DNA of 64,000 nucleotides from an uncultured Bacilli bacterium (GCA_944359725.1 CALVSY010000002.1:38207-102206); one strand, 5' to 3'. Shown: positions 17,378 to 27,899, counted from the stretch's first letter. Notes: a model not told the origin generated them from the letters alone. Made by a program: numbers and translations.

Positions 17378-18442
17378 TTATTTATAATTGTTTTTTCTAT
17401 TTCCATCTTTATCATAAATCAAATTACATAAATCATTCTTAAACGTGCCATCATTATTAACATAAGCACTTAAAGTAGAATCAGTCTGTAAAGGTAAATC
17501 TGTTATTTTAAGTACGTCACCCATTTGTGATACCCGGTAAAAACTTCTTATCAATTTCATATTAGAATTATCATCATATGCCTTATTTGATATATCCAAA
17601 CTGTTTTTATATACCTCATATTCTTCCTTAGACATTTTACTAATATGATATTTTAATCTTCTTTCGTATGCTTCATAATGTGAATTATACCTTATAGGCA
17701 TACCAATTACTACTTTTAGCTTATTTATACTACTTTCTTTTAAAAATCTTAAAAAGAAGATAATCGTTGCTATAAAACTCATTGTAACATCCTTACCGTT
17801 AAATAAACTGCTATCATTATCATCAACGTATTTATTATTAAATTTAAATAACATTCTATTTATTTTCTTTCTTAGTTTATCATCCGAATTTTTGTTTTTA
17901 TTTTGAATAGCATAAACATACGCAGTATCATTATCTATACCAAAATACAATTGTGGCAAAAAATATTCATCATTAGCATCTGTAATTTTTGTTTTAAAAA
18001 CATAAGGAGCTTCCAAAAGTGGAATTGTTTTATTAACTTTGAAAAAAACTTTATAAGAATTAAAATTATCTTCCTTATAATAATTATCTAATTCACAATC
18101 AAAAAAATTTATTCTTCTATTTAAATAAGGTATTGGATTAGATAATTCGGTTGATGTTGCGTTTATAAAAGCATATGCTAAAACTGCTTTAATATTATCC
18201 TTAGTAAAATTTCCATTATAATAAAACATAATTGCGTTTTTTACGTATTTAATCAAATATGTGTTAAATCTTTTCTTGTCATTAATGACAAGAATTGGGT
18301 TTTTATAATCCAATTCTTCCTTATTATTTTCAATTATTGTATCAAATCTTATCGCAGGAGAAAAATCCTCTAATTTCAGATTCCCATTTTTACATTCTGG
18401 TACCAACTCGTTGTAAAATATATTTTCAATTAAATTATCCAT
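17378..18442 (-). CDS. Hypothetical protein downstream of trmD
   Basis: 354 residues, no membrane segment or signal peptide and no known motif. ATG 18442 lies 6 bases after AAGGTG and 11 bases after the trmD stop, so it ends the rimM-trmD operon. The sequence is rich in Asn, Lys and Tyr. Function not recognised. Confidence 0.75.
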   Translation of the reverse strand: MDNLIENIFYNELVPECKNGNLKLEDFSPAIRFDTIIENNKEELDYKNPILVINDKKRFNTYLIKYVKNAIMFYYNGNFTKDNIKAVLAYAFINATSTELSNPIPYLNRRINFFDCELDNYYKEDNFNSYKVFFKVNKTIPLLEAPYVFKTKITDANDEYFLPQLYFGIDNDTAYVYAIQNKNKNSDDKLRKKINRMLFKFNNKYVDDNDSSLFNGKDVTMSFIATIIFFLRFLKESSINKLKVVIGMPIRYNSHYEAYERRLKYHISKMSKEEYEVYKNSLDISNKAYDDNSNMKLIRSFYRVSQMGDVLKITDLPLQTDSTLSAYVNNDGTFKNDLCNLIYDKDGNRKNNYK

Positions 18443-18453
18443 GATAAACACCT

Positions 18454-19653
18454 TTACATGCGCATTGTACTTTTAGTATTTTCTTTTGGTAGTAATGAGT
18501 TTTTCATCGTTTTATTCTTCACGAATTCGTTTACTAGCCTATTTATATTATTAATTATTTCATCTAGCTTTTTCGCACCTAAATAATTTGCATACATTGA
18601 AATAATCATCTGTCTTAACATTTCTGCCTCACCTAAAACACGTGAAGTATCATCATCATCTTCATCGCTATTTAAAGCAGCATTAAACCTTCTTGCTAAT
18701 ACATCTACTTTCTTTAAAACGTTTTTATACGCGATTTTACTAATAAATTCATTTTTAACAATTAATATTTTAGCAAGTCCTTTATTATTGTTTTTACCCT
18801 TTAGTTTATAACCTTTAATTTGGTTTGGTTTAAACACGGTAACAGCAATCGCTTTAGTTGTTTTTTCTATTTTATACTTACCAGTTTTTTTCTTCTTTGG
18901 AAGTATTTCCGTTACCTTAATATCTTTTATATCATCTAAGTATATTTTATTTTTGCTTTTTTTGATGCCATCTTTTTCTAAAGATATTTTCCCCTTTAAC
19001 AAGTCAGGCCTTTTTTCCATTGTTATCTTAAGCTGTTTATCTAGTCTCCATTTATTTATTTTTGCATGATCTCCTGATAAAAGTACGTCTGGAACTTTCA
19101 TTCCTTTATAGTTTCTTGGCTTTGTATAAGTTGGATAATCAAGCAAGTTATTGTTAAATGAATCATTTAAGTGAGATGCATCATCTATTACTTTAGGAAG
19201 CAGTCTTACAACCGAATCAGTAATTACCATGGAAGGAATCTCCCCTCCTGTTAAAACGTAATCACCAATTGATATTTCCTCATCACAGATACTTCTTATT
19301 CGCTCATCAAAGCCTTCATAATGACCACATATTAATATTAAGTGTTCTTCTTTTGATAATTCATAGGCTTTTTCTTGGTTATAAGTTTTACCCTGTGGAG
19401 TTAAAAGTATTACTTTAGAGTTTTCTTTTTTTAAATGTTCTACCGCATCAAAAACCGGCTGACACATAAGTACCATACCTTGTCCACCGCCGTATGGTGT
19501 ATCATCTACCTTTTTATGCTTGTTTTTAGCAAAATCCCTAAAATTACAAGTGTTTATCTCAACTTTTTTACTTTCTATTGCTCTTTTTATAATTGACTCA
19601 TTCTTAAAGCCTTCAAACATTTCTGGAAAAAGTGTTAAAATATCTATTTTCAT
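18454..19653 (-). CDS. trmD: tRNA (guanine-37-N1)-methyltransferase with long C-terminal extension
   Basis: Residues 1-230 are an ordinary Trm[12 protein letters not shown] and LTGGEIPSM form the AdoMet trefoil knot, [10 protein letters not shown] contains the catalytic Asp and [11 protein letters not shown] closes the domain. It methylates G37 of tRNAs to prevent frameshifting. The protein then continues for about 168 residues, where normal TrmD ends at 230-250: a Lys-rich strand-forming part, an acidic SDEDDDD patch near residue 330 and a helical segment. It overlaps rimM by 4 bases. Confidence 0.95.
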   Translation of the reverse strand: MKIDILTLFPEMFEGFKNESIIKRAIESKKVEINTCNFRDFAKNKHKKVDDTPYGGGQGMVLMCQPVFDAVEHLKKENSKVILLTPQGKTYNQEKAYELSKEEHLILICGHYEGFDERIRSICDEEISIGDYVLTGGEIPSMVITDSVVRLLPKVIDDASHLNDSFNNNLLDYPTYTKPRNYKGMKVPDVLLSGDHAKINKWRLDKQLKITMEKRPDLLKGKISLEKDGIKKSKNKIYLDDIKDIKVTEILPKKKKTGKYKIEKTTKAIAVTVFKPNQIKGYKLKGKNNNKGLAKILIVKNEFISKIAYKNVLKKVDVLARRFNAALNSDEDDDDTSRVLGEAEMLRQMIISMYANYLGAKKLDEIINNINRLVNEFVKNKTMKNSLLPKENTKSTMRM

Positions 19654-20135
19654 GATAACAATCCTTTCACGTTATTTACGTATACCTTTTTGTTTTTAAC
19701 ATCAACCTTATTAATAAAATCCTTAACATACGGAATCATAACACCATTATCAAGTACTAAAACCTCGTTTGCTAAAGTATCAAGTACGTCTTTAATAACA
19801 CCAATTAATTTATCCTCTATTATAACACTAAATCCTATTAAATCAACCGATAAAAAAGTGTTTTCATCTAATTTTAAATCACTTTTATTAATGTATACTA
19901 AAGAGCCTTTTAAATGCTCGACTAAGTTTATGTTGTAATAACCTTTAAAAACGAACATATCAAAGTTTTTATGTTTTCTATAGCTTTCTACTTCATACTC
20001 TTTTTTATCTTTTCCAATGTAAAATTTAAAACCCTTAACAAATACTTTATCCTTATGTCTAAAACGCGATAGTAATCTTACCTCTCCTTTAATACCATGA
20101 GTATTAACAAGTTTTCCAACGCATAAATATTCCAT
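19650..20135 (-). CDS. rimM: 16S rRNA processing protein RimM
   Basis: 161 residues with N-terminal [16 protein letters not shown], the RimM signature, and the PRC-barrel half ending [14 protein letters not shown]. Binds uS19 and assists 30S head assembly. AAGGAG precedes ATG 20135 and its stop overlaps trmD by 4 bases, the usual arrangement. rpsP, often next to it, is not in this window. Confidence 0.96.
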   Translation of the reverse strand: MEYLCVGKLVNTHGIKGEVRLLSRFRHKDKVFVKGFKFYIGKDKKEYEVESYRKHKNFDMFVFKGYYNINLVEHLKGSLVYINKSDLKLDENTFLSVDLIGFSVIIEDKLIGVIKDVLDTLANEVLVLDNGVMIPYVKDFINKVDVKNKKVYVNNVKGLLS

Positions 20136-20148
20136 AATTTTCTTCTCC

Positions 20149-20865
20149 TTAACTTAACTCGTACATAATAATAGATGATGCAATAGCAACGTTTAGACTT
20201 TCACAATCACTTGATGTTTTAATATATATGTTTTTATCAAGCAAACTTTTAATATCATTAGATATTCCAGATCCCTCATTTCCCATAACAACCGCTATTT
20301 TACCTTTTTTATTTATACTTTTTATATCAGTGCCACTTACAACATCAGTTCCAAAAACGGTGTATCCAAGGCTTTTTAAATAAGGAATAAAGTACTTAAG
20401 TTCTTTTATTAAAACGTTTTGTTTAAATATCATACCCTCTGATGCCCTTATTACTTTATCATTATATTTACTAGCACAAGTAATGCCTAATACAACGTTA
20501 TCTATGTTAAATGCCTTAGCACTTCTTATAATCGTTCCTATGTTGCCTGGATCTTGAACGTTATCCAAAATGATTATCTTATCACCTAAAGTTTCATCTT
20601 CATCCATGAATTTACATACGCCAATAACATCTGGTTTTGATTTTAAACTGCTAATACTTGCCATAACACTATCAGTAATTACGTTATTTAAAACTCCGTA
20701 AGATACTTCTTTAATGCTAAAAGTTTCTAGCAAAATACCCGCGCTATAGGCTTCTTTAACCAAGTGATCTCCTTCTACAACAAACTTTTTTTCTTCTTTC
20801 ATAAACTTGGCATCTTTTAAGTGCCTTATGTATTTTATTTTTTTATTTTCCTTTGATTCTATCAT
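20149..20865 (-). CDS. TrmH/SpoU-family RNA 2'-O-methyltransferase
   Basis: 238 residues. The N-terminal substrate-binding domain (KYIRHLKDAKFMKEEKKFVVEG) resembles RlmB/YsgA proteins. The SpoU knot motifs are present: LDNVQDPGNIGTIIRSA, GNEGSGIS and SLNVAIASSIIMYEL. It transfers methyl from AdoMet to a ribose of rRNA or tRNA; the exact site is not predictable. AAGGAG precedes ATG 20865. The adjacent peptidase gene ends 4 bases upstream. Confidence 0.92.
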   Translation of the reverse strand: MIESKENKKIKYIRHLKDAKFMKEEKKFVVEGDHLVKEAYSAGILLETFSIKEVSYGVLNNVITDSVMASISSLKSKPDVIGVCKFMDEDETLGDKIIILDNVQDPGNIGTIIRSAKAFNIDNVVLGITCASKYNDKVIRASEGMIFKQNVLIKELKYFIPYLKSLGYTVFGTDVVSGTDIKSINKKGKIAVVMGNEGSGISNDIKSLLDKNIYIKTSSDCESLNVAIASSIIMYELS

Positions 20866-20869
20866 GTTA

Positions 20870-21508
20870 TTACTCCTTTAATTCTTTTCTTACTAATTTA
20901 TATTCAGGACAATACTTATTAACCGTTTTCCAAAAAGCTTTACTATGATCAAAATGAACAAAATGAGATAACTCATGGACAATTACGTAATTTAAGTATT
21001 TCTTATCTTTTTTTATTAACTCTAAATTTAAAGTAACCGAATTATCTCGCCTGTTACATACTCCCCAGCGTGTTTTCATACTTCTTATCTTAAGTTTAGG
21101 ATAAGGAATTTTTTCATCAAATACGTAATAAGCCTCATCTAAATAATACTTAAACACTTTTTTAGCTTCTTTTTTAAACCAGCTATCAAGCATTTTCTCA
21201 TCTTTTACAATTAACGTGTTATCAGTAAACATAGGCCTTTTAACATCATTATATAAAACGTTTAATTTATTTCCAAGTAAGTTATAACGTTCATCTTTTT
21301 TATTTTCATTTTTCTTTTTTTGATTCTTAATCATTCTTATTACCGACTTTTCATTATCCTTTAAAATACCCATAATCATTTTTTTAGTATATAAAAAAGG
21401 AGCAGAAACCTTTATGTTTAAATCTTTATCAACTCTTATATATAAATTTTTATTATTTTTCTTTTCAATTATTACGTTATACTCTATATCATCTATAATA
21501 AACTGCAT
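20870..21508 (-). CDS. YgjP-like zinc metallopeptidase (M48/DUF45 type)
   Basis: 212 residues. The C-terminal VIVHELSHFVHFDHSKAFW, with the third His about ten residues on, and RWGVCNRR are hallmarks of the YgjP/DUF45 proteins, related to the SprT fold. Cytoplasmic. The physiological substrate of this family is unknown. ATG 21508 follows GGTGATGG; upstream TTG/GTG/ATG codons are alternatives. Co-transcribed with the methyltransferase gene. Confidence 0.85.
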   Translation of the reverse strand: MQFIIDDIEYNVIIEKKNNKNLYIRVDKDLNIKVSAPFLYTKKMIMGILKDNEKSVIRMIKNQKKKNENKKDERYNLLGNKLNVLYNDVKRPMFTDNTLIVKDEKMLDSWFKKEAKKVFKYYLDEAYYVFDEKIPYPKLKIRSMKTRWGVCNRRDNSVTLNLELIKKDKKYLNYVIVHELSHFVHFDHSKAFWKTVNKYCPEYKLVRKELKE

Positions 21509-21540
21509 AACCATCACCAAAAAACATTATACCATAAATA

Positions 21541-21562
21541 AAAGAAGATAAAAAATTATCTT
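21541..21562 (-). terminator. Terminator after the split gene
   Basis: GAAGATAA/TTATCTTC stem with T-rich tail on the minus strand. Confidence 0.8.
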
Positions 21563-22429
21563 CTAGCTTGCTTTTTTGTTTTTCTTCTTTTGTTTAGCCA
21601 TATCATAATAATCATCTTGATATAACGCTATGTCTTCTTGCGTGCTTTTTTTAGATATTAAGGTGTTATAATCAACTGATGCTGCGTTTACCCCGTGATA
21701 ATAAGATACGTCATCTTGATGATAAAACGAGTTTTCACTTTCCGCGTTTAATAAATCATTTACATAAGACATCGTAAGCATATTATTTTTATCTACATAA
21801 TCGTCATAATATCTTTTTTCACTAAGTCCGTTTTTCTTTATGTCACGGCAAATGTTTTTAAATATTTTATTAGCACTTTTAAAAGAAGTAGAATAAAGGT
21901 TTCTTTTTCTGATTTCTTCATTATACTCTTCTATAAACACTTTCATAAACCTTCCAAAATCATCTTCTTGCTTTTCTTTTAACTTTTTAAATTCTTCTTC
22001 ATCAGTTATTAAATCACTATCTTTTATGTCTCCAAAAATTACTCTTTTATCAATTACGTCATAAAACTTCTTTTCGTTTTCTAAAATAATTGGTCTTTGT
22101 TTTTTTATTTTTAATATAATGTCATTTATTTCATTAATAAGATATAAAACCTCATTATGATAAACAAAACAGTTTTCTCTATAATTACTAAGTACGATTA
22201 CAAAAGCATTCATAACCGCAAGAATAGTATTTTTTTCACTCTCATCCGCGCTTTTATTCTCTAATATGTTATGATAAGACTTAATTAAAGAAGATATCTC
22301 GCTTGATTTTTCTGGCATGGATATTTTTTGATTAGTAACTGGATCTGTAAAACCGATTGTCTTTCCTATTAAGCTTTTTAATCTTTCTTTCATTACATCA
22401 TCTAAGTCCTTACCAAAAATATGCTCCAT
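21563..22429 (-). CDS. C-terminal part of a split hypothetical gene
   Basis: 288 codons if read from ATG 22429, with long charged helices and a Lys-rich end. That ATG has no ribosome site, and the same frame is open for another 31 codons upstream to an in-frame TAA (22520-22522). Before that TAA the frame continues 40 codons to a well-placed ATG at 22642. The gene was therefore probably about 359 residues and is now cut by a nonsense codon; this part may not be translated. No known motif. Confidence 0.65.
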   Translation of the reverse strand: MEHIFGKDLDDVMKERLKSLIGKTIGFTDPVTNQKISMPEKSSEISSLIKSYHNILENKSADESEKNTILAVMNAFVIVLSNYRENCFVYHNEVLYLINEINDIILKIKKQRPIILENEKKFYDVIDKRVIFGDIKDSDLITDEEEFKKLKEKQEDDFGRFMKVFIEEYNEEIRKRNLYSTSFKSANKIFKNICRDIKKNGLSEKRYYDDYVDKNNMLTMSYVNDLLNAESENSFYHQDDVSYYHGVNAASVDYNTLISKKSTQEDIALYQDDYYDMAKQKKKNKKAS

Positions 22430-22519
22430 GCATAAATCAAAATCCGCCTTTAAAGGCTTACTTTTTAAAATGTTAAATATGTTTTTACTTAAACTGAAAT
22501 CGATAACGTTATTTTTCTT

Positions 22520-22642
22520 TTAATTAAATTGATCTGCTGCTTTTAGACATATTTCATTAATTATCAAGTTACTTTTTAAATTAATTAAAAAGCTTTCTAA
22601 TAACTCCCTGGTTTCATTTATTGTTCGTTCTTCTTGTGTCAT
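22520..22642 (-). pseudogene. N-terminal fragment of the split gene
   Basis: ATG 22642 is preceded by a G-rich ribosome site (TTGGGGGCG). The fragment reads 40 helical residues (MTQEERTINETRELLESFLI...) and ends at TAA 22520-22522, in the same frame as the large downstream piece. Confidence 0.65.
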
Positions 22643-22684
22643 AATACGCCCCCAATTAATTCGTTTTTCGAATGGCTATGATAG

Positions 22685-22716
22685 CAAAAAAGGGTAATTT
22701 TGTCAAATTACCCTTT
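22685..22716 (-). terminator. polC terminator
   Basis: AAAGGGTAATTT/AAATTACCCTTT stem with TGTC loop overlapping the polC stop, six T on the minus strand. Confidence 0.9.
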
Positions 22717-25700
22717 AAAATAAACTTAACTGACTAGATTCTGGTAATGCTTCTAATATTCCCATAAGTCTCATTTTATCGGTTAAGGTTTGTGATACTT
22801 TTGCTCTTGATTGTAAATCCTCAATTGAAATAAACGTGTTCTTTTCTCTTTCTTCAACTATTTTTTTAGCAACCGTATCACCAAGTCCGTCTATCGCGTT
22901 AAAAGGCGGATATATAGAATTATCATCTTTAACACGCCAAGTAGTCGCCTCGCTCTCGTATAAGTCAATAGGTAAAAATGTCATGCCTCTTGCGGTTGCT
23001 TCTAAGGCGACTTTCAAACTTTCAAGTTGTCCGGTTTCTTTATTTGATGCATCAAAACCTTTGTTTTGTATTTCAATTATCTTTTCTTTAATAGCATCAT
23101 AACCTCTTATCATCGCTTCAACATCAACGTCAGTTGCTTTAGAAGTAAGCCATGAAGCGTAAAAGGCAACTGGCATATGAACTTTATACCAAGCAATTCT
23201 AAACGCTGATATAACGTATGCTGCTGCGTGAGCCTTAGGGAACATGTATTTTATCTTACCACATGAATTTATAAACCAGTCTGGAATATTTGCATCCTCC
23301 ATCGTTTTAATATGTGTTTTCCAAGTTTCTGGATCTTTAGATGCTCTTCCTTTACGAACGAATTCCATTATCTTAAACGCTTTTATAGGTTCAACACCAT
23401 TATACATTAAATAAACCATTATATCGTCACGACACCCTATAACGTCTTTAAAAGGAACGATGTTATTTTTAATTAATTCCTGAGCGTTACCAAGCCAAAC
23501 GTCAGTACCATGTGATAAACCTGATATTTTAATTAACTCCGCAAAAGTAGTTGGTTTAGTTTCATATACCAATGATATCGTAAAATTCGTTCCAAACTCA
23601 GGTATTCCAAGCGTACCTGTTTTACACATTATTTGTTCGTTTGTAACGCCGAGTGCTTTAGTAGATGTAAAAATAGACATTGTATCTTTATCATCAAGTG
23701 GCACTTTAGTAATATCTGTTTTAGTAATATCTTGTATCATTCTTAATTGTGTTGGATCAGAGTGACCTAATATATCTAGCTTAAGAACACACTCATCAAT
23801 TGCGTGATAATCAAAGTGAGTTGTTCTCCAAGGGCTTGATGCGTCTTCTGCTGGAAACTGAAATGGTGTAAAATCAAATACCTCCATGTAATCTGGAATA
23901 ACAACTATTCCACCTGGATGCTGTCCTGTTGTTCTTTTAACTCCGGTACATCCAAGTGCTAGCCTTTCTATTTCCGCTGGTCTTTTATTTATCTCTTTAT
24001 CCTCTAGGTAACCTTTAACAAAACCATAAGCCGTTTTTTCCGCTACCGTACCGATTGTTCCAGCACGATATACGTTATCAGGACCAAATAAAACTTTCGT
24101 GTAGGCATGCGCTGATGCTTGGTTTAAATCACTAAAGTTTAAGTCGATATCAGGAACTTTATCAGCGTTAAATCCTAAGAACGTTGCAAATGGCATGTCT
24201 TGTCCGTCTTTATACATATCATCTCCGCAAACCGGGCACTTTTTATCAGGTAAGTCAAACCCGGTTGAGTAAACCGAACCTAAAGGTTTATCATCATCGA
24301 AATTAAATAAGCTGTGTTTACATTTTAAACATCTGTAGTGGGCTGGAAGCGGATTAACCTCGGTTATTCCCATCATGGTTGCAACAAACGATGAACCAAC
24401 CGATCCACGAGAGCCAACTAAGTACCCCTCATCATTAGAGTGCTTAACAAGTCTTTGTGCAATTAAGTATATAGGATCGAATCCTCCACCGATAATACCT
24501 CCAAGTTCTTTTTTAACCTTCTTTTCTAAAGCATCATCGGTTAGTTCTTCTTCATCCGTCCAGTTGTTTTTAAAGTATGTTCTTAATAAATCCTTAACGG
24601 CATCAAAGCCTTTTAAAATTACCTCGTGAAGATGTGCATACGCTTTTTCGTTTAACTCATCTTCTGTTAGATCTTTGTTTTCTTTTTTAGCGTTTTTTAA
24701 GCATACGTTAAACACTATGTTACCATAAAGCTCAGTTGCGATACGCTCTTCAATGTTTAAAGGAAGCGGATTGCCGTACCAATCTTTTGCCTTTTCGTAT
24801 ACCAAGTCTGTTACAACACGTGGGCAATCAAGATAATGCGTTCCATCGTCTGATTTAACTCTTGGTGAAAAAGGTATTCCTTTAGTATCAATTATTACCT
24901 CTACCTCATCTGCCATATCAAGTGCTTTATTAGTGTTTGTAACAACTATTTCATATGCTAATTCCTTACCTAAGAAAGCAAAATCATTAAGCATTTCATC
25001 AGTTGTTCTAAAGTGCTGACTAGGTATTTCTTTTATGTCTTTTTTAGCTAGTGGATGACGTCCTCCTCCTGGTACTTTTTGATTAACGATTATCTCACGA
25101 TAAACTTTATCTTCCCTTCTAAAGTGATGAACATCACCCGTTGCAACGATTAACTTACCAGCGTTTTTAACCGCGTTAATAATCTTTCTTATGTGGTTTT
25201 CTAATTCTTTTTCATCTTTAAAATCCCCCATTTGAATTAAATGGTTATATACCTCAGGAGGTTGCACTTCTACGTAATCATAAAAGTTAATGATGTTAGA
25301 AAGTTCTTCTCCTTCTTTACTTCTTGCCTCGATAAAGACCTCTGATTCATAACAACCAGAACCTATTAAAACGCCTTCTCTTAAACGTTCTACTTCACTT
25401 CTTAAAATTCTAGGGGTTTTATATAAGTAAACCGTGTTAGCAAGAGATATCATTTTAAAGATGTTTTTAAGTCCGGTTTTATTTAGTGCGATAGCGTTAA
25501 AATGAAAGGTTCTACCAAATTTATGAATTTCATCTTTTCTTATTAATCTATCTAAATCACTTATCTTTTCATAATTTTGTGCGTTTAGTTTTTGTAAGAA
25601 CTTATCAAATACAAGGGCCGTTCCTTCCGCGTCATAATCCGCTCTATGGTGTGCTTCTTCATCCCAGGCAACGTTATACCTTTTAACTAATGCTGATAGG

Positions 25701-27298
25701 CCGTGTCTTGCGTATCCTTGATCTAACGCACGCGATAATTCTAAAGTATCAATTACCGTGTTTTTAAACTCACCTAAATCATATTTTTTCATGGCCATTT
25801 CGATAAATGAAATATCAAACTTTGCGTTATGAGCAACCATTGGCAAATCCCCTGTCCAAGCTAAAAACTCTTTGGTTACCGTCTTTTCATCATCACATCC
25901 TGATACCATTGCATCAGTAATTTGCGTAAGTTCGGTTATTCTATCTGGAATGTGTCTTTTAGGATCAATTAACTTATCAAATCTATCTATAATTTCACCT
26001 TTATGTATTTTTACCGCACCAATTTCAATCATTTGATCAAAACCTGCTGCATTAAAACCAGTTGTTTCTGTATCAAACACAACATAAGTGCTATCCATTA
26101 GTGATTCATCAGTTTTCCTTACCACGATGTTAACGGTATCATCAACAAGCGTAAGTTCCGTTCCATATAATCCTTTAAAATGTTTTGATTTATCTTCTAT
26201 GCCCTTATTATGAGCCTTAATAATGCCGTACGCAATTGGAAAAGCCTGACATCCATTATGATCCGTTATCGCAACACCACGGTATCCCATGTTAATCGCG
26301 TTAGTAACCAGCTCACAAGTATGCTTTCCTAAATCAAGCTTAGTTAACCCATCCATCTGACTCATCATCGTGTGGGCATGAAGTTCTACTCTTTTTACCT
26401 CAGCATCATCTTTTAACAAATTATCTTTAGAAGGTATTTTAACTACGTTTCTTATGTTTAACACCAAATCCTTAGCGTACTGGTCTTGCTTTACATAACC
26501 ATTTATCCTAAACCAGCCGGACTTCATGGCCTTAGATAACTTCTTAAATGAATCTGCATCCTTAGTAAAAAACTTAGCATAAATACTATCAGTATTATCA
26601 CTTATTTTAAAAGTTAGTATCTTAAAAGCACTTTTACTTGATTCAAACTCTTCTACTCCAAAAACGTATGCTTCAACCGTTATGTTTGCTTCTTCCGTTA
26701 TAATATCTTTAATTAAAGTTACGGCACCTTTAACATCATCACCATAAATTATTGGACTTTCTTTTTTTTCTTCTTTTACCACTTCTACTTTAGGTGCTTC
26801 TTCTTTTATCTCTTCTTTTTTCTCTTCGTTTATAAAAAACTCTATTTTTAAATTATCAAATCCTATTTTTTTATATAACTTTTCTATACTACTTATATTA
26901 TTTCTTAAAATGTTTTCTTCTGCTATATTATCTAATTCTATCGTAAGAGTGTTATTATCTATTTTTAAATGCTTTTCTTTAAATAACTCTTTCATAGGTT
27001 TTGTTAAAGTACTGTTTTCAATTACGTAATCATAATAATTCTTAGCATCAAGATAATTAATGTTCTCAATAACAAAACAAGCATCAACAAAGTTCATGTC
27101 TTTAAACCCATTTTTAATGTTTTTATCAATGTACTCAATTACCTTTATATCCAAAGGATGCTTTATTTCAATTACAAAAACACCATTACGTCTGGTGTGA
27201 TCAAGTTTTAATTTAAGTATTTTGCCATCTATAAAATAATCATAATACTCTTTTGGAATACCTATCTTATCTAATAAAAGTTTTAACTTATCATGCAT
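22715..27298 (-). CDS. polC: DNA polymerase III alpha subunit, PolC type
   Basis: Main leading-strand replicase of low-GC Gram-positives. Order: N-terminal domains, OB fold (residues 205-290), split PHP domain beginning VELHAHTMMSQMDG near 304, inserted proofreading exonuclease (DTETTG at 409, then HNAKFD and HHRADYDA), Cys-rich zinc site (CLKCKH, CPVCGDDM) and polymerase core with VPDIDLNFS as catalytic Asp pair. 1527 residues is longer than the roughly 1440 of Bacillus. AAGGTG precedes ATG 27298. It ends in a strong terminator and has no close partner upstream. Confidence 0.98.
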   Translation of the reverse strand: MHDKLKLLLDKIGIPKEYYDYFIDGKILKLKLDHTRRNGVFVIEIKHPLDIKVIEYIDKNIKNGFKDMNFVDACFVIENINYLDAKNYYDYVIENSTLTKPMKELFKEKHLKIDNNTLTIELDNIAEENILRNNISSIEKLYKKIGFDNLKIEFFINEEKKEEIKEEAPKVEVVKEEKKESPIIYGDDVKGAVTLIKDIITEEANITVEAYVFGVEEFESSKSAFKILTFKISDNTDSIYAKFFTKDADSFKKLSKAMKSGWFRINGYVKQDQYAKDLVLNIRNVVKIPSKDNLLKDDAEVKRVELHAHTMMSQMDGLTKLDLGKHTCELVTNAINMGYRGVAITDHNGCQAFPIAYGIIKAHNKGIEDKSKHFKGLYGTELTLVDDTVNIVVRKTDESLMDSTYVVFDTETTGFNAAGFDQMIEIGAVKIHKGEIIDRFDKLIDPKRHIPDRITELTQITDAMVSGCDDEKTVTKEFLAWTGDLPMVAHNAKFDISFIEMAMKKYDLGEFKNTVIDTLELSRALDQGYARHGLSALVKRYNVAWDEEAHHRADYDAEGTALVFDKFLQKLNAQNYEKISDLDRLIRKDEIHKFGRTFHFNAIALNKTGLKNIFKMISLANTVYLYKTPRILRSEVERLREGVLIGSGCYESEVFIEARSKEGEELSNIINFYDYVEVQPPEVYNHLIQMGDFKDEKELENHIRKIINAVKNAGKLIVATGDVHHFRREDKVYREIIVNQKVPGGGRHPLAKKDIKEIPSQHFRTTDEMLNDFAFLGKELAYEIVVTNTNKALDMADEVEVIIDTKGIPFSPRVKSDDGTHYLDCPRVVTDLVYEKAKDWYGNPLPLNIEERIATELYGNIVFNVCLKNAKKENKDLTEDELNEKAYAHLHEVILKGFDAVKDLLRTYFKNNWTDEEELTDDALEKKVKKELGGIIGGGFDPIYLIAQRLVKHSNDEGYLVGSRGSVGSSFVATMMGITEVNPLPAHYRCLKCKHSLFNFDDDKPLGSVYSTGFDLPDKKCPVCGDDMYKDGQDMPFATFLGFNADKVPDIDLNFSDLNQASAHAYTKVLFGPDNVYRAGTIGTVAEKTAYGFVKGYLEDKEINKRPAEIERLALGCTGVKRTTGQHPGGIVVIPDYMEVFDFTPFQFPAEDASSPWRTTHFDYHAIDECVLKLDILGHSDPTQLRMIQDITKTDITKVPLDDKDTMSIFTSTKALGVTNEQIMCKTGTLGIPEFGTNFTISLVYETKPTTFAELIKISGLSHGTDVWLGNAQELIKNNIVPFKDVIGCRDDIMVYLMYNGVEPIKAFKIMEFVRKGRASKDPETWKTHIKTMEDANIPDWFINSCGKIKYMFPKAHAAAYVISAFRIAWYKVHMPVAFYASWLTSKATDVDVEAMIRGYDAIKEKIIEIQNKGFDASNKETGQLESLKVALEATARGMTFLPIDLYESEATTWRVKDDNSIYPPFNAIDGLGDTVAKKIVEEREKNTFISIEDLQSRAKVSQTLTDKMRLMGILEALPESSQLSLF

Positions 27299-27353
27299 AA
27301 TAATATCACCTTACTTCAGTCTTAAATATTATAACATTTTAAATAATATTATT

Positions 27354-27383
27354 AAAGAAAAAACAACACTATTTGTTGTTTTT
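27354..27383 (-). terminator. Terminator of 27369-27899
   Basis: AAAAACAAC/GTTGTTTTT stem overlapping the stop codon; T-rich tail. Confidence 0.8.
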
Positions 27384-27899
27384 CTTCTTTGTGTAGCTAC
27401 TTAATTCATCAGTATAAGTTTTATAATCAAGATCATCTATAAACTTAGTAGCATTAAGATCCTTTAATAACTTAGGAGCTTTAAAATCTTCTTGATTTTC
27501 CTTGTTTATAAAGTCATGATTATAACTTCTTACTCTTTCTTTTAAATCCATAAACTCTTTTTCATCTAAAACGTCTAGCATTCTTTTTAACTCAATTATT
27601 TTTTCCTCATAATCCTTCATGCTTTGTTTATCTTCAAGTGATAGGATATGAAATAACAAGATACTTTCAACAAAAGTTGTTATACCACCTTTTATTATGG
27701 CATCTTTTAAATCTATGTTTGATGTATCCGTGTTATAAAGAATTAAACAAGTATTTAAAAGACTTGATAATATAACTGGTGTTGATACGTTAAATATTTT
27801 GTTTTTAATGCCAGTTAAATCAGCAAACAAACTATTATCAGTTTTAATTAACTTTATAAATTCTTCATCACTCATCTTTTTAATTTCTTCTAAAGTCAT
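27369..27899 (-). CDS. Hypothetical protein with central hydrophobic region
   Basis: 176 residues: an acidic N-terminal helix (MTLEEIKKMSDEEFIKLI), a moderately hydrophobic stretch around residues 38-90 that could contain two membrane helices, then a charged coiled-coil-like part and a Lys/Asn tail. AAAGGTGG precedes ATG 27899. It lies 22 bases after the 27922 gene. Function not recognised. Confidence 0.7.
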   Translation of the reverse strand: MTLEEIKKMSDEEFIKLIKTDNSLFADLTGIKNKIFNVSTPVILSSLLNTCLILYNTDTSNIDLKDAIIKGGITTFVESILLFHILSLEDKQSMKDYEEKIIELKRMLDVLDEKEFMDLKERVRSYNHDFINKENQEDFKAPKLLKDLNATKFIDDLDYKTYTDELSSYTKKKNNK

